Part shown: piece by piece, positions 17,775 to 26,488 of the stretch
Position numbering within the stretch: position 1 is the first letter of the stretch
Layout of the letters: the number at the start of each line of letters is the position of its first letter
From: Anaerolineae bacterium
GTDB lineage: Bacteria > Chloroflexota > Anaerolineae > Anaerolineales > Anaerolineaceae
Assembly (NCBI GenBank): GCA_013178185.1
Contig: JABLXC010000007.1
Location: 1 to 64,000 of the forward strand
Length of the DNA stretch: 64,000 nt
Reading direction: 5' to 3'
Notes under the pieces: generated by a model
What the model was told of the DNA's origin: nothing
What the model saw: only the letters and a program-made list of their open reading frames with translations
Databases searched by the model: none
Program-made: the position numbers and the translations under genes

Positions 17775-19151
17775 TTACAGCGCTTCAAAGCGACAGGTAA
17801 AATGCCGGAGAAGCTCTGGCGCATAAGTGATGCGAAAACCCCGCAATGTATTTCGTCTGTTTGCCAATCGGATGATTGTTTCTACGACATAATCCAAATG
17901 ACTTTGGGTGTAGACGCGTCTTGGGAGTGCCAATCGAACCAGTTCCAACCTGGGATAGGTGATTTCACCCGTATCTGGGTTAGGGTAAGCAAACATCACT
18001 GAGCCGATCTCTACCCCTCGAATGCCGCCTTCTAAATAGAGTTCGGCTGCCAACGCCTGTCCGGGGTATTCGTTGTGCGGGATGTGTGGCAAGAGGGAAC
18101 CGGCATCCAGATAGATGGCGTGGCCGCCCGGCGGTTCAATGATTGGGATGCCTGCTTCGATCAGACGTTCGCCCAGATATGCCGTTTGGCCGAGGCGATA
18201 CTCCAGGTAGGTTTCATCCAATCCTTCCATCAATCCAACCGCCAGAGCGTCTAAATCGCGCCCTGAAAGGCCACCGTAGGTGGGAAAGCCTTCGCGAAGG
18301 ATCAGGGCATTGCAGACGCGCTGGTATAAATTTGCATCGCGCATTGCCAGAAAGCCGCCCATATTGACCATGCCGTCTTTTTTGGCGGACATCCATGCGC
18401 CATCCGCGAGCTTGAAAATTTCTCTGGCGATCTCCAGGGTGGATTTTTGGGCGCATCCCGGTTCTCTTAGCTTAATAAAATAGGAGTTTTCGGCATAGCG
18501 GCAGCAGTCTATGAAAAATAAAATGCCGAATTCATGATACAGCTCTGAGACTGCCTTGATGTTTTCCAGCGATACTGGCTGGCCTCCGCCGGCGTTGTTC
18601 GTGATGGTCATCGCGCCAAAGGGAATACTCTCTTTGCCAACCTGTAGGATGAAATTTCGTAGTTTATCCAGATCCATATTCCCTTTGAAGGGGTGGCGAG
18701 ATTTTGGGTTGAAGGCTTCGTCAATTACCAGGTTGACAGGACGACCCCCTCGAGCGCGGATATTCCCATCCGTTGTGTCAAAGTGCATGTTGGATGGGAT
18801 TGACATCCCCGGTTTGATCAGCAAATCGGTAAGAATTGTTTCGGCGGCGCGGCCTTGATGGGTGGGGACGAAATATTCAAAGCCAAAAATCTGTTTCATA
18901 GTCTCTGCCAGGCGATAATACGACCGTGCGCCGGCGTAAGACTCATCGCCTTGCATCATGGCTGCCCACTGTGACTGGCTCATGGCACCCGTGCCAGAAT
19001 CGGTAAGGAGGTCAATAAAAACATCCTCGGCTGCCAGCATGAACAGGTTGTAGCCAGCCTTTTCCATTGCCTGCTTGCGCTCCTCCCTCGATATTAACCG
19101 GATGGGTTCTGTCACTTTGATGCGAAACGGTTCAGCAGGGTAGTGGGCCAT
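17775..19151 (-). CDS. tnaA: Tryptophanase (beta-eliminating lyase)
   Basis: This PLP enzyme splits L-tryptophan into indole, pyruvate and ammonia. The 458 residues align throughout with tryptophanase and tyrosine phenol-lyase (SEDVFIDLLTDSGTG-like block, THQGR, GGQPVSL, LVRLALPRRVYTQSH). PLP Lys is in MSAKKDG, residue 258. Three positions that separate the two enzymes favour tryptophanase: Asp at 125 (HFDTT; Thr in TPL), V-E-I at 380-382 (M-E-R in TPL) and His at 450 (RHFT; Phe in TPL). The frame extends further upstream, but ATG 19151 has a strong GGAGGTGA site. It is transcribed alone, converging on mazG. No transporter gene is beside it. Confidence 0.88.
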   Translation of the reverse strand: MAHYPAEPFRIKVTEPIRLISREERKQAMEKAGYNLFMLAAEDVFIDLLTDSGTGAMSQSQWAAMMQGDESYAGARSYYRLAETMKQIFGFEYFVPTHQGRAAETILTDLLIKPGMSIPSNMHFDTTDGNIRARGGRPVNLVIDEAFNPKSRHPFKGNMDLDKLRNFILQVGKESIPFGAMTITNNAGGGQPVSLENIKAVSELYHEFGILFFIDCCRYAENSYFIKLREPGCAQKSTLEIAREIFKLADGAWMSAKKDGMVNMGGFLAMRDANLYQRVCNALILREGFPTYGGLSGRDLDALAVGLMEGLDETYLEYRLGQTAYLGERLIEAGIPIIEPPGGHAIYLDAGSLLPHIPHNEYPGQALAAELYLEGGIRGVEIGSVMFAYPNPDTGEITYPRLELVRLALPRRVYTQSHLDYVVETIIRLANRRNTLRGFRITYAPELLRHFTCRFEAL

Positions 19152-19238
19152 GTCACCTCCGATAGATGTAAGTAAGATGAAACGATTCATTGGTTCGGAA
19201 TAGGAACGCCCAAAGTAAGGATTGAGCGTTACGGTGAA

Positions 19239-19244
19239 ATTATA
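19239..19244 (-). promoter_or_regulatory. Probable -10 box for tryptophanase
   Basis: On the minus strand this is a perfect TATAAT, which would place a transcript start near 19232 and leave a leader of about 80 bases. I see no good -35 hexamer and no TnaC-like leader peptide with its own stop. Confidence 0.45.
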
Positions 19245-19283
19245 ACGCACCATAACATGGCATGCACGTAGTTGGAGTATGTA

Positions 19284-19289
19284 TATAAT
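19284..19289 (+). promoter_or_regulatory. -10 box for the 19296 small gene; transcript probably leaderless
   Basis: TATAAT at 19284-19289 ends 6 bases before the ATG at 19296, so the expected transcription start coincides with the start codon. No convincing -35 box is visible. It lies back to back with the tryptophanase -10 box, forming a divergent promoter region. Confidence 0.45.
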
Positions 19290-19295
19290 AGTAGC

Positions 19296-19445
19296 ATGCT
19301 GGCAAAGAAGAAATGGCACCGTTGGTGGATTTTGGCTCTTCTGCTCGTTTCGCTGGCACTTGTTGTGATTTCGAGCTGGCCGCAGAACCGTGAACGAGTG
19401 GTGTTGCCGATGGCTACCATCGTTGTGACTGTGACTGGAGAGTAA
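19296..19445 (+). CDS. Small single-pass membrane protein, unknown
   Basis: This is a 49-codon frame. A positively charged start (MLAKKKWHRWW) leads into one membrane segment at about residues 11-28 (ILALLLVSLALVVISSW), followed by a short tail rich in Val and Thr. It ends 5 bases before the next gene and probably shares its transcript. A perfect TATAAT just upstream supports expression, although there is no ribosome binding site, which fits a leaderless mRNA. I do not recognise a family. Confidence 0.5.
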   Translation: MLAKKKWHRWWILALLLVSLALVVISSWPQNRERVVLPMATIVVTVTGE

Positions 19446-19450
19446 AGGTC

Positions 19451-20209
19451 ATGAGAGCAGACCGGAGAATGGCGGCCAGATTGATTGCATTGCCTCTCGC
19501 GCTGATTCTGGTTTCTTGTTACCTGCTTTTGCAGTCTGCGCCTTCTTCTGAACCGGCGGCGGCAGATCAAAAGACCCTTCCTGCTGCCTTGCCGGCTACC
19601 GCCGAAGCTTCTCCGTTCCCTGCTCCTGCAAGTGAGCTTTCAGCCGTCAACGAGAAGCGTCTTTTGATCCTTGAATGGCCCGAATCTATCCGGGTGGGGG
19701 AGAGTGATCTTCTTTTGTTGACGCTTGAGGTGGATCAAAAAGGTATGCTGACCCCAACGGCGCAAATTGCAGGGCACGCTGTATCGGGGACACCGGTAGA
19801 GCTGCCAAACCTGTATGAAACCCACAACCTTGTGTTTGAAACCCGGCTGGATATGACCGGGCCGGATATTTCTCCTCAGGGAACGATGAGCGAAGCGCTG
19901 CGGCCCGGGCAAAAAGTACAATTTGCCTGGAGTATTCATCCGAACGAAACTGGCAAATATCGTGGAATGCTCTGGCTGTACCTGAATATCGCACCAAAAT
20001 CAGGCGGCGAGGTTGACCGCCGAACGCTGCTAGCCCGCCAGGTGGAAATTGAGGCTGTGAACGTCCTGGGGCTACCTGCAAAAGTGGTGCGTTGGACGGG
20101 AATATTGGGAACTGTTACAAGCACCATCCTGGGCATCCCCTTTCTTCAAGATGGATTGTTGTGGTTATGGAGACGATTTGAAAAGAAAAAGATCAGGAAA
20201 TTTGATTAA
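19451..20209 (+). CDS. Hypothetical envelope protein with lipobox-like N-terminus and C-terminal membrane segment
   Basis: The 252-residue product has an Arg-rich start, a hydrophobic segment with LVSC at about residues 20-23 (a possible lipobox), and a Ser/Pro/Ala-rich linker. A beta-rich domain follows at about 60-210 (ESIRVGESDLLLLTLEVD, PNETGKYRGMLWLYLNI), then a C-terminal membrane segment (about 215-240) and a Lys-rich end. The middle resembles extracellular domains of unknown function. It follows the small membrane protein by 5 bases. I do not assign a function. Confidence 0.7.
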   Translation: MRADRRMAARLIALPLALILVSCYLLLQSAPSSEPAAADQKTLPAALPATAEASPFPAPASELSAVNEKRLLILEWPESIRVGESDLLLLTLEVDQKGMLTPTAQIAGHAVSGTPVELPNLYETHNLVFETRLDMTGPDISPQGTMSEALRPGQKVQFAWSIHPNETGKYRGMLWLYLNIAPKSGGEVDRRTLLARQVEIEAVNVLGLPAKVVRWTGILGTVTSTILGIPFLQDGLLWLWRRFEKKKIRKFD

Positions 20210-20251
20210 TTGAAATTTTTACTCTTGAAGCACATATCGTGGTTGAGGATA

Positions 20252-20260
20252 TGATACAAT
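20252..20260 (+). promoter_or_regulatory. Probable extended -10 promoter for the nuo cluster
   Basis: TGATACAAT at 20252-20260 has the TGn extension in front of a TACAAT -10 box, which can replace a strong -35. The transcript would start near 20267, about 57 bases before nuoA. Confidence 0.5.
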
Positions 20261-20323
20261 CGGTATCATCAGAAAACAGGGGTCGAGGTAATTTCTTGTT
20301 AATCTCCAACAATTTAATAAGGG

Positions 20324-20686
20324 ATGGCCATGCTTAACGACTGGTCTTACGTTGCAATCTTTACCGTAATTTCTATGTTCCTCCCGGCTGCCGCTATTGC
20401 CATTGCATCTTTTCTTGCCCCTAAAAAGCCTAACCCAATCAAGAATTCAATCTATGAGTGTGGCGTGGAAACGGTTGGCGCAACCTGGGTGCAGTTCAAG
20501 GTTCAATACTATATCTACACCCTGGTCTTCTTGCTTTTCGATGTAGAAATTATTTTTCTTTACCCGTGGGCTGTGGCCTACAACCAGCTCCCTCTTTTTG
20601 CGGTTGTAGAAGTAATCATTTTTATTTTGATCTTGCTCGGTGGATTGCTCTACGCCTGGAGAAAAGGCGCCCTGGAGTGGGTGTGA
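20324..20686 (+). CDS. nuoA: NADH-quinone oxidoreductase subunit A
   Basis: NuoA is a three-helix subunit of the complex I membrane arm near the quinone site. The 120 residues carry the family signature YECGVETVGATWVQFKVQYYIY and LVFLLFDVEIIFLYPWA. nuoB, nuoC and nuoD, which commonly follow nuoA, are absent; nuoH comes next instead. Confidence 0.96.
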   Translation: MAMLNDWSYVAIFTVISMFLPAAAIAIASFLAPKKPNPIKNSIYECGVETVGATWVQFKVQYYIYTLVFLLFDVEIIFLYPWAVAYNQLPLFAVVEVIIFILILLGGLLYAWRKGALEWV

Positions 20687-20711
20687 TTTTTGTCATCAAA
20701 GGGATTAGCTG

Positions 20712-21932
20712 ATGGATTTTTTGCGCGATCCATATACGTTTGTTGCGAATAGATTTCAAGAATTTTTGACAGGATTGGGATTGGCTCCTGAATGGGTGCT
20801 TTTTATCAGTTTCTTGACGGGGGCTTTTATTTTGGCGACCAGCGCCATGCTCCTGGTTACGATGCTGATCTGGATAGAGCGTAAAATTGTAGCCCGTGTT
20901 CAAGATCGTTTTGGTCCTAATCGGGTAGGCCCGTGGGGGATTTTCCAGTCTTTTGCCGATCTGATCAAAATTTTTACGAAAGAAATGATTACCCCAACCG
21001 GAAGCGATTGGCTGCCTTATAACCTGGCGCCGGTTCTTGCCGTCTCTGCAGTTTTGACTGTTTGGGCGGTGCTGCCTTTCACCGTGACTTTTTATGGGGT
21101 TAATTTGAGCGTTGGCGTCTTGTTTGTGATTGCGCTGGGGGCAGTTGGTGAGATGGGCATCATTCTGGCTGGATGGGGATCGAATAACAAGTATGCGCTT
21201 TTGGCGGCCTTTAGGGCAATTGCACAATTGATCTCTTACGGTGTTCCACTGGCTATCACGATGCTGATTCCAGTGATGTTTTCCGGTTCGATGGCTTTAA
21301 ATGATATTGTCTTGGCACAGGATGTCTGGTATATCTTTCTGGCGCCTCTGGTTGCTTTGATTTTTTTTGTTACAAACCTGGCAGAAATTGGGCGCGCCCC
21401 TTTTGATTTGGTTGAAGCAGAGTCTGAGCTTGTCTCAGGTTTTAATGTTGAATATTCCGGTTTAAAATTTGGTATGTTTTATGTTGCGGAATTTCTCCAT
21501 GCGCTGACGGTTTCCCTGATCTTTGCTACGCTTTTCCTGGGAGGATGGCGAGGTCCAGGGGCAGTGGAATACCCTGTTCTTGGGATTGTGTATTACACAC
21601 TCAAAACCAGTTTGGTCTATTTTCTGATCATCCTGTTGAGGGCTTCGCTGCCGCGCTTTCGGATTGATCAGATGATGGCTATCAACTGGAAGTTACTGAT
21701 CCCTCTGTCGCTCTCTTTGCTAATGCTTACCGCGTTGGTGTACCGGTTGGTTTTCACTCAACCGCACATTGTTCGTGTGCTTGTTTTGTTGGCCGTCAAC
21801 GGAATTGTTTTTGGGGTGTTGAACTTGATTCTGGCGCGGGTTGAGAAGCGCAATTCCAGACGCCCGTTGGTTGCAGAACCTCGTCCCGTTGCACGGGCTG
21901 AAAGTATCTCTTCTAATACTCCTGTGGAGTAA
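20712..21932 (+). CDS. nuoH: NADH-quinone oxidoreductase subunit H
   Basis: NuoH forms the quinone chamber with NuoB and NuoD. The 406 residues include WIERKIVARVQDRFGPNRVGPWGIFQSFADLIKIFTKE near residues 55-90 and EIGRAPFDLVEAESELVSGFNVEYSG near 225-250, the two most conserved NuoH blocks. The hydrophilic C-terminal tail (about 30 residues, Arg/Glu/Ser rich) is longer than usual. Confidence 0.97.
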   Translation: MDFLRDPYTFVANRFQEFLTGLGLAPEWVLFISFLTGAFILATSAMLLVTMLIWIERKIVARVQDRFGPNRVGPWGIFQSFADLIKIFTKEMITPTGSDWLPYNLAPVLAVSAVLTVWAVLPFTVTFYGVNLSVGVLFVIALGAVGEMGIILAGWGSNNKYALLAAFRAIAQLISYGVPLAITMLIPVMFSGSMALNDIVLAQDVWYIFLAPLVALIFFVTNLAEIGRAPFDLVEAESELVSGFNVEYSGLKFGMFYVAEFLHALTVSLIFATLFLGGWRGPGAVEYPVLGIVYYTLKTSLVYFLIILLRASLPRFRIDQMMAINWKLLIPLSLSLLMLTALVYRLVFTQPHIVRVLVLLAVNGIVFGVLNLILARVEKRNSRRPLVAEPRPVARAESISSNTPVE

Positions 21933-21936
21933 GTGG

Positions 21937-22458
21937 ATGACACCTTTACAAATTGTGTTTCTGCTTGTCGCGGCTATAACGCTCTTTTCGGCTGTAATGG
22001 TGGTAAGTATTCGCGGAATGATGCACGCTGCTCTCTTTCTGGTGTTGACCTTGATGGGGGTGGCATTTATGTTTGCCACCTTGGGAAGTAGATTTTTTGC
22101 CATCATCCAGATATTGGTTTATATTGGCTCGATTGCTATTCTCATCATTTTTGCGGTGATGTTGACGCGCAATATTATGGATGCGGAAGTTGCCAGCTTA
22201 AATCGAGGTTGGTGGTTTTTTGCGCCATTGGCGCTGTTAATTTTTGCAAGTATCGTCCTTGTTCTTAGCTCGTGGAGCGCGTTTGCTACCTTGAGGGATC
22301 TTTCAAGCACGAGCGGTGAAAATATCCTCGAATTTGGAAAAGCCTTAACGGATCCGAATGGTTTTGTGATCCCTTTTGAGGTTGCCTCTGTGCTTCTGGT
22401 GGCGGCCATGGTGGGGGCAGTCTACATTGCGATGGAACGGAGAGGAGGGCGAGGATGA
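21937..22458 (+). CDS. nuoJ: NADH-quinone oxidoreductase subunit J
   Basis: The frame is open further upstream, but the region before 21937 belongs to nuoH. ATG 21937, 4 bases after the nuoH stop, gives MTPLQIVFLLVAAITLFSAVM and 173 residues, the normal NuoJ length. The conserved block ATLGSRFFAIIQILVYIGSIAILIIFAVML (third helix with its pi-bulge) is clear. The stop overlaps the nuoK start. Confidence 0.95.
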   Translation: MTPLQIVFLLVAAITLFSAVMVVSIRGMMHAALFLVLTLMGVAFMFATLGSRFFAIIQILVYIGSIAILIIFAVMLTRNIMDAEVASLNRGWWFFAPLALLIFASIVLVLSSWSAFATLRDLSSTSGENILEFGKALTDPNGFVIPFEVASVLLVAAMVGAVYIAMERRGGRG

Positions 22459-22763
22459 TTCCTTTGTCCTGGTACCTGATTGTAGCGGCAGGGTTGTTTG
22501 TTGTTGGGATCTTTGGGGTGTTAACTCGCAAAAACTTGATTGGGATCTTGATGGGGGTAGAGCTTATGTTGAATGCTGTCAACATTAACCTGCTTGCCTT
22601 TTGGAGTTATTTGTACCCACAGTCTTTGAGCGGGCTTACGTTTGTGGCGGTTGTTTTTGTGGCTGCTGCCGCCGAAGCAGCCGTTGGTCTGGCGCTCATC
22701 ATCTCCATTTACCGCCGACGAACTACCGTGAATGCAGAAGAAATCAATCTCTTGCGAGGTTAA
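22455..22763 (+). CDS. nuoK: NADH-quinone oxidoreductase subunit K
   Basis: This 102-residue, three-helix, Mrp-related subunit shows GVLTRKNLIGILMGVELMLNAVNINLLAF, containing the membrane Glu at about residue 36 that is essential for proton transfer, and a second Glu in AAAAEAAVGLALIISIYRR. It overlaps nuoJ by 4 bases. Confidence 0.97.
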   Translation: MIPLSWYLIVAAGLFVVGIFGVLTRKNLIGILMGVELMLNAVNINLLAFWSYLYPQSLSGLTFVAVVFVAAAAEAAVGLALIISIYRRRTTVNAEEINLLRG

Positions 22764-22767
22764 GGTG

Positions 22768-24945
22768 ATGCAAACCGCGACACTTGTCTGGCTTATCCCT
22801 TTACCTCCGGCGCTGGCGTTTTTCCTCATTGCAATATTTACCTATCGCAAGCGAGCATTGAGTCACTGGCTTGCCCTGATAGGGGCGGGTCTATCCTGGC
22901 TTTTCAGTATGGTTGTGTTCTTTCGCGCTATCCGCAGTACCGATTTGGGTGAACATCCCCTGGTGGCTTCCATCCCGTGGCTGCCTCTGGGAGAAGGTTG
23001 GCTGCGCATAGGCATTCACGTGGATCCTCTTACAGTGGTCACGCTTTTCTTTGTGGCCTGGACTGTGCTGATGATCTTTATTTACAGCGTTGGGTATCAT
23101 AACTTTGGACAGCCGCAAGGCGATCATGACATAGCGGGGTTACCTCCTCATGGTGCGAGCGTTCAAGATGCGCTCGGGCAAGTCCATATTGTGCCATCTG
23201 TTGAACCTATGTATTCCCGCTTTTTTGCTTTTATTGCGTTGTTTGCCTTTGGGATGTTTACCCTGGTGGTGACTGATAATTTGCTGGTGCTGTATATGGC
23301 CTGGGAAATTATGGGGCTGTGTTCGTACCTCTTGATTGGTTTTTGGTATGCCAGGCCATCTGCTCGCGATGCGGCGGTGAAGGCCTTCATGACCACCCGT
23401 GTGGGCGATATGTTCATGCTTTTAGGGCTTGCGGCGCTTTATTCCCTGACTGGAACATTGAGCTACCGGGAAATTCTTTCAAATGAGGTAGTGCTTGAAA
23501 CACTTGCTCAGGCAGCTTCACCGCTTTTGGGGTTATCGTGGGCTGGCTTGATAGGGTTGTTGTTGTTTGCCGGGACGATTGGCAAATCGGCGCAATTCCC
23601 TCTGCATGTATGGCTTCCGGACGCGATGGAAGGTCCAACGCCGGTTTCTGCTATGATCCATGCGGCTACCATGGTTTCTGCTGGCATTTATCTGGCGGCG
23701 CGGTTTTTTCCGTTACTTTCTGCTGGTTGGTTGCCTGGCGAGAGCCTGACCCCGCCGATGTTCTGGATGGCTGCGATTGGGTCGTTTACGGCGCTGTTTG
23801 CGGCGACAATTGCTGTGGCGCAAAATGACATCAAACGGGTACTGGCCTATTCAACGATCTCACAACTTGGGTATATGGTTGCGGCGCTTGGAGTTGGCGC
23901 TTATACTGCGGCGGTCTTTCACCTGGTAACCCATGCCTTCTTTAAAGCGTTGCTTTTCCTTGGATCTGGGTCTGTTATTCATGGGATGGAGCACGGCGTC
24001 TTGCACAGCGGTGAAAAAATTGATCCCCAGGATATGATGAATATGGGAGGGTTGCGGAAAAAGATGCCGGTCACTTTTTGGTCTTTTGCGGCGGGCGGAT
24101 TGGCGCTCTCTGGTTTTCCGCTGATTAGCTCGGGTTTTTGGTCGAAAGATGAGATCCTATCGGGCGCTTTTGGGGGCGGTTACATTGTAATTTTTGTGCT
24201 GCTTGCGTCGGCAGCCTTGCTGACCGCTTTTTACACCATGCGGCAGGTGACGCTTACTTTTTTGGGCGCGCCGCGAACGCTTTCTGCCAATCATGCCGTC
24301 GAATCGCGCAGGGTGATGACTCTCCCCTTATTGGTTTTATCGGTTTTTGCAATCGCGCTGGGATGGGTGGGTATCCCTGACCATTTTCCTGGTTTAGGGG
24401 GAGTAATCCCAAACTGGTTTGGGGAATTTGTGGGCGAGATGGCAGCTGCTCATGGCCCCGAAAGTTATAGCTTGACGCCTTTGTTTACTTCAATCGCAGT
24501 TTCGATTGGCGGACTGCTGCTCGGTTGGTGGACCTATCGAAAAGTGGAAGCTGGAGACAAAGATCCACTGGAAAGAGGTCTGGGTGTGCTCTTCAGGATC
24601 TTGAGAAATAAATATTACATGGACGAGCTTTACCATTTCATTTTTGTTCGCCCTACCCAATGGCTCGCGGAAACGTTTACTTCCCGATGGATCGATCGGG
24701 TACTGTTGGATGGGATTGTTGAGGGGATTGGCAAACTGGCTTTTGGCTTGGGCAGGATCTTCAGCCGGTGGATTGATCTACCTATTATTACAGGCGCTGG
24801 AGACAGGCTTTCGGAGGGCTTGCGCGACCTGGGCGGAAGGATGCGCCAGATGCAGAGTGGAAAAGTACAGCAGTATTTGATCCTGACAACGCTGTTCACC
24901 TTTATGCTAGGGGCAGTTCTTTTTTACCTGTTTATCCTGGCCTGA
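22768..24945 (+). CDS. nuoL: NADH-quinone oxidoreductase subunit L
   Basis: NuoL is the distal antiporter-like proton pump subunit with the long lateral helix. ATG 22768, 4 bases after the nuoK stop and behind AAGGTG, gives 725 residues; the frame is open 12 codons further upstream. The channel residues are kept: Glu in YMAWEIMGLCSYLLIG and Lys in GTIGKSAQFPLHVWLPDAMEGPTPVSA. The C-terminal third holds the lateral helix and a final membrane anchor (QYLILTTLFTFMLGAVLFYLF). Confidence 0.96.
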   Translation: MQTATLVWLIPLPPALAFFLIAIFTYRKRALSHWLALIGAGLSWLFSMVVFFRAIRSTDLGEHPLVASIPWLPLGEGWLRIGIHVDPLTVVTLFFVAWTVLMIFIYSVGYHNFGQPQGDHDIAGLPPHGASVQDALGQVHIVPSVEPMYSRFFAFIALFAFGMFTLVVTDNLLVLYMAWEIMGLCSYLLIGFWYARPSARDAAVKAFMTTRVGDMFMLLGLAALYSLTGTLSYREILSNEVVLETLAQAASPLLGLSWAGLIGLLLFAGTIGKSAQFPLHVWLPDAMEGPTPVSAMIHAATMVSAGIYLAARFFPLLSAGWLPGESLTPPMFWMAAIGSFTALFAATIAVAQNDIKRVLAYSTISQLGYMVAALGVGAYTAAVFHLVTHAFFKALLFLGSGSVIHGMEHGVLHSGEKIDPQDMMNMGGLRKKMPVTFWSFAAGGLALSGFPLISSGFWSKDEILSGAFGGGYIVIFVLLASAALLTAFYTMRQVTLTFLGAPRTLSANHAVESRRVMTLPLLVLSVFAIALGWVGIPDHFPGLGGVIPNWFGEFVGEMAAAHGPESYSLTPLFTSIAVSIGGLLLGWWTYRKVEAGDKDPLERGLGVLFRILRNKYYMDELYHFIFVRPTQWLAETFTSRWIDRVLLDGIVEGIGKLAFGLGRIFSRWIDLPIITGAGDRLSEGLRDLGGRMRQMQSGKVQQYLILTTLFTFMLGAVLFYLFILA

Positions 24946-24966
24946 GAGTTTGCACATGGAGAGGGA

Positions 24967-26478
24967 ATGAATCTCTTTCAGAGTCATCTTTTATCCTGGA
25001 TCTTGTTTATCCCCACGGGAGGAGCTATTATCCTCCTTCTATTGCCTTCGAGGCGGATTGGGTTGATCCGCTGGTTTGCATTTCTTGCCAGCTCAGCTTC
25101 CTTTGGGGTAGCTTTGGTATTGTGGTCAAAGTTTGATCCATCTGCGGCTGGTTTCCAGTTTAGCGAGCGGTGGGACTGGTATCCAGATATCCATGCCTCC
25201 TATCACCTGGGTGTGGATGGAATATCCTTGATGATGGTGTTGTTGACAACGTTTCTAACGCCTCTTGCTCTATTGGCTTCATTTAACAATACGGAAAAAG
25301 TCAAACCTTATTTTGCGCTTTTTTTGCTGTTAGAAACGGGCATGCTGGGGGTGTTCCTATCGCTTGATCTCTTGCTTTTCTTTGTATTTTGGGAAGTAGG
25401 CCTCGTGCCAATGTATTTTTTGATCAACCAGTGGGGGAGCGCCAACCGCAACTATGCCTCTCTAAAATTTATCTTATACACCATGGGTGGCTCGCTGGGT
25501 TTGTTGTTGGCCATCCAGATGATGGGCGTTGTTGCTGGGACGTTTGATCTCTCCGAATTGCTCATCAAATGGCCTGACATGCAGGAAGCTATGCTCTTTG
25601 GCCTGTCAACACAGACGGTAAAGGGGATTGCGTTTTGGGCGTTTGTGATTGCTTTTGCAGTCAAGGTGCCAATTTGGCCCTTTCATACCTGGTTGCCAGA
25701 TGCCCACACCGAAGCGCCGACGGCTGGTTCGATGGTGCTGGCAGGCGTGCTGCTCAAGCTGGGAGCTTATGGATTCCTCCGCCTGGTTTTACCGCTCTTT
25801 CCAGCCGAGTCGCAACAGTATGGCGGCGCATTGGCCGCGCTGGCTACGCTGGCGATTGTTTTTGGCGCCTTGGGGGCGTGGGGGCAGAACGATTTTAAAC
25901 GGCTGGTGGCTTATTCATCGATCAACCACATGGGTTTTGTCATTCTGGGGATTGCAGTGGCTGCCTTAGCTGCCGGAAGCCAGCATGCAGTCATCGCGAC
26001 AAATGGCGCAGTTTTGCAAATGATTACGCATGGCCTTTCTTCGGCTGGCATGTTTTTCCTGGTGGGCGTGATTTATGATCGCACTCACACCAGGAATTTG
26101 AAGGACTTTGGTGGGTTGTGGAGACTCGTACCGATTTATGGCAGTGTTCTACTCTTCACGGCTATGGCTTCGCTGGGGTTGCCAGGGTTTGGCGGCTTTG
26201 TCTCTGAGTTTTTAGTGATTCGAGGGGCGTGGCCGGTGATCATGCTCGCGACGGCAATCAGCGCCGTTGGGTTGTTCTTCACAGGAGCTTATATCTTAAA
26301 GGCCGTGCGTTTGGTGCTGCATGGGCCTTTGAATACCCGCTGGACGCATACCCTTTCTGAAATCAATACCCGCGAGTTGATCGTTATTTCTCCCTTAATG
26401 ATTCTGATGCTGGTCATTGGAGTTTGGCCTGCCTGGCTGGTGGGAATCATCAACCAGGCTGTGAACGCATGGTTCTGA
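24967..26478 (+). CDS. nuoM: NADH-quinone oxidoreductase subunit M, first copy
   Basis: This is a 503-residue antiporter-like subunit with a canonical channel: Glu in FFVFWEVGLVPMYFLI (about residue 141), Lys in FAVKVPIWPFHTWLPDAHTEAPTAGS (about 228) and Lys in GVLLKLGAYG (about 262). It starts 21 bases after nuoL behind GGAGAGGG. It is the first of two NuoM-like genes in a row. Confidence 0.95.
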   Translation: MNLFQSHLLSWILFIPTGGAIILLLLPSRRIGLIRWFAFLASSASFGVALVLWSKFDPSAAGFQFSERWDWYPDIHASYHLGVDGISLMMVLLTTFLTPLALLASFNNTEKVKPYFALFLLLETGMLGVFLSLDLLLFFVFWEVGLVPMYFLINQWGSANRNYASLKFILYTMGGSLGLLLAIQMMGVVAGTFDLSELLIKWPDMQEAMLFGLSTQTVKGIAFWAFVIAFAVKVPIWPFHTWLPDAHTEAPTAGSMVLAGVLLKLGAYGFLRLVLPLFPAESQQYGGALAALATLAIVFGALGAWGQNDFKRLVAYSSINHMGFVILGIAVAALAAGSQHAVIATNGAVLQMITHGLSSAGMFFLVGVIYDRTHTRNLKDFGGLWRLVPIYGSVLLFTAMASLGLPGFGGFVSEFLVIRGAWPVIMLATAISAVGLFFTGAYILKAVRLVLHGPLNTRWTHTLSEINTRELIVISPLMILMLVIGVWPAWLVGIINQAVNAWF

Positions 26479-26488
26479 GAGGTGATGG

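Noticed and set aside
17775-19151. Tyrosine phenol-lyase annotation
   Set aside because: The Arg and Phe that recognise the phenol ring in TPL are replaced by the tryptophanase residues Ile and His.
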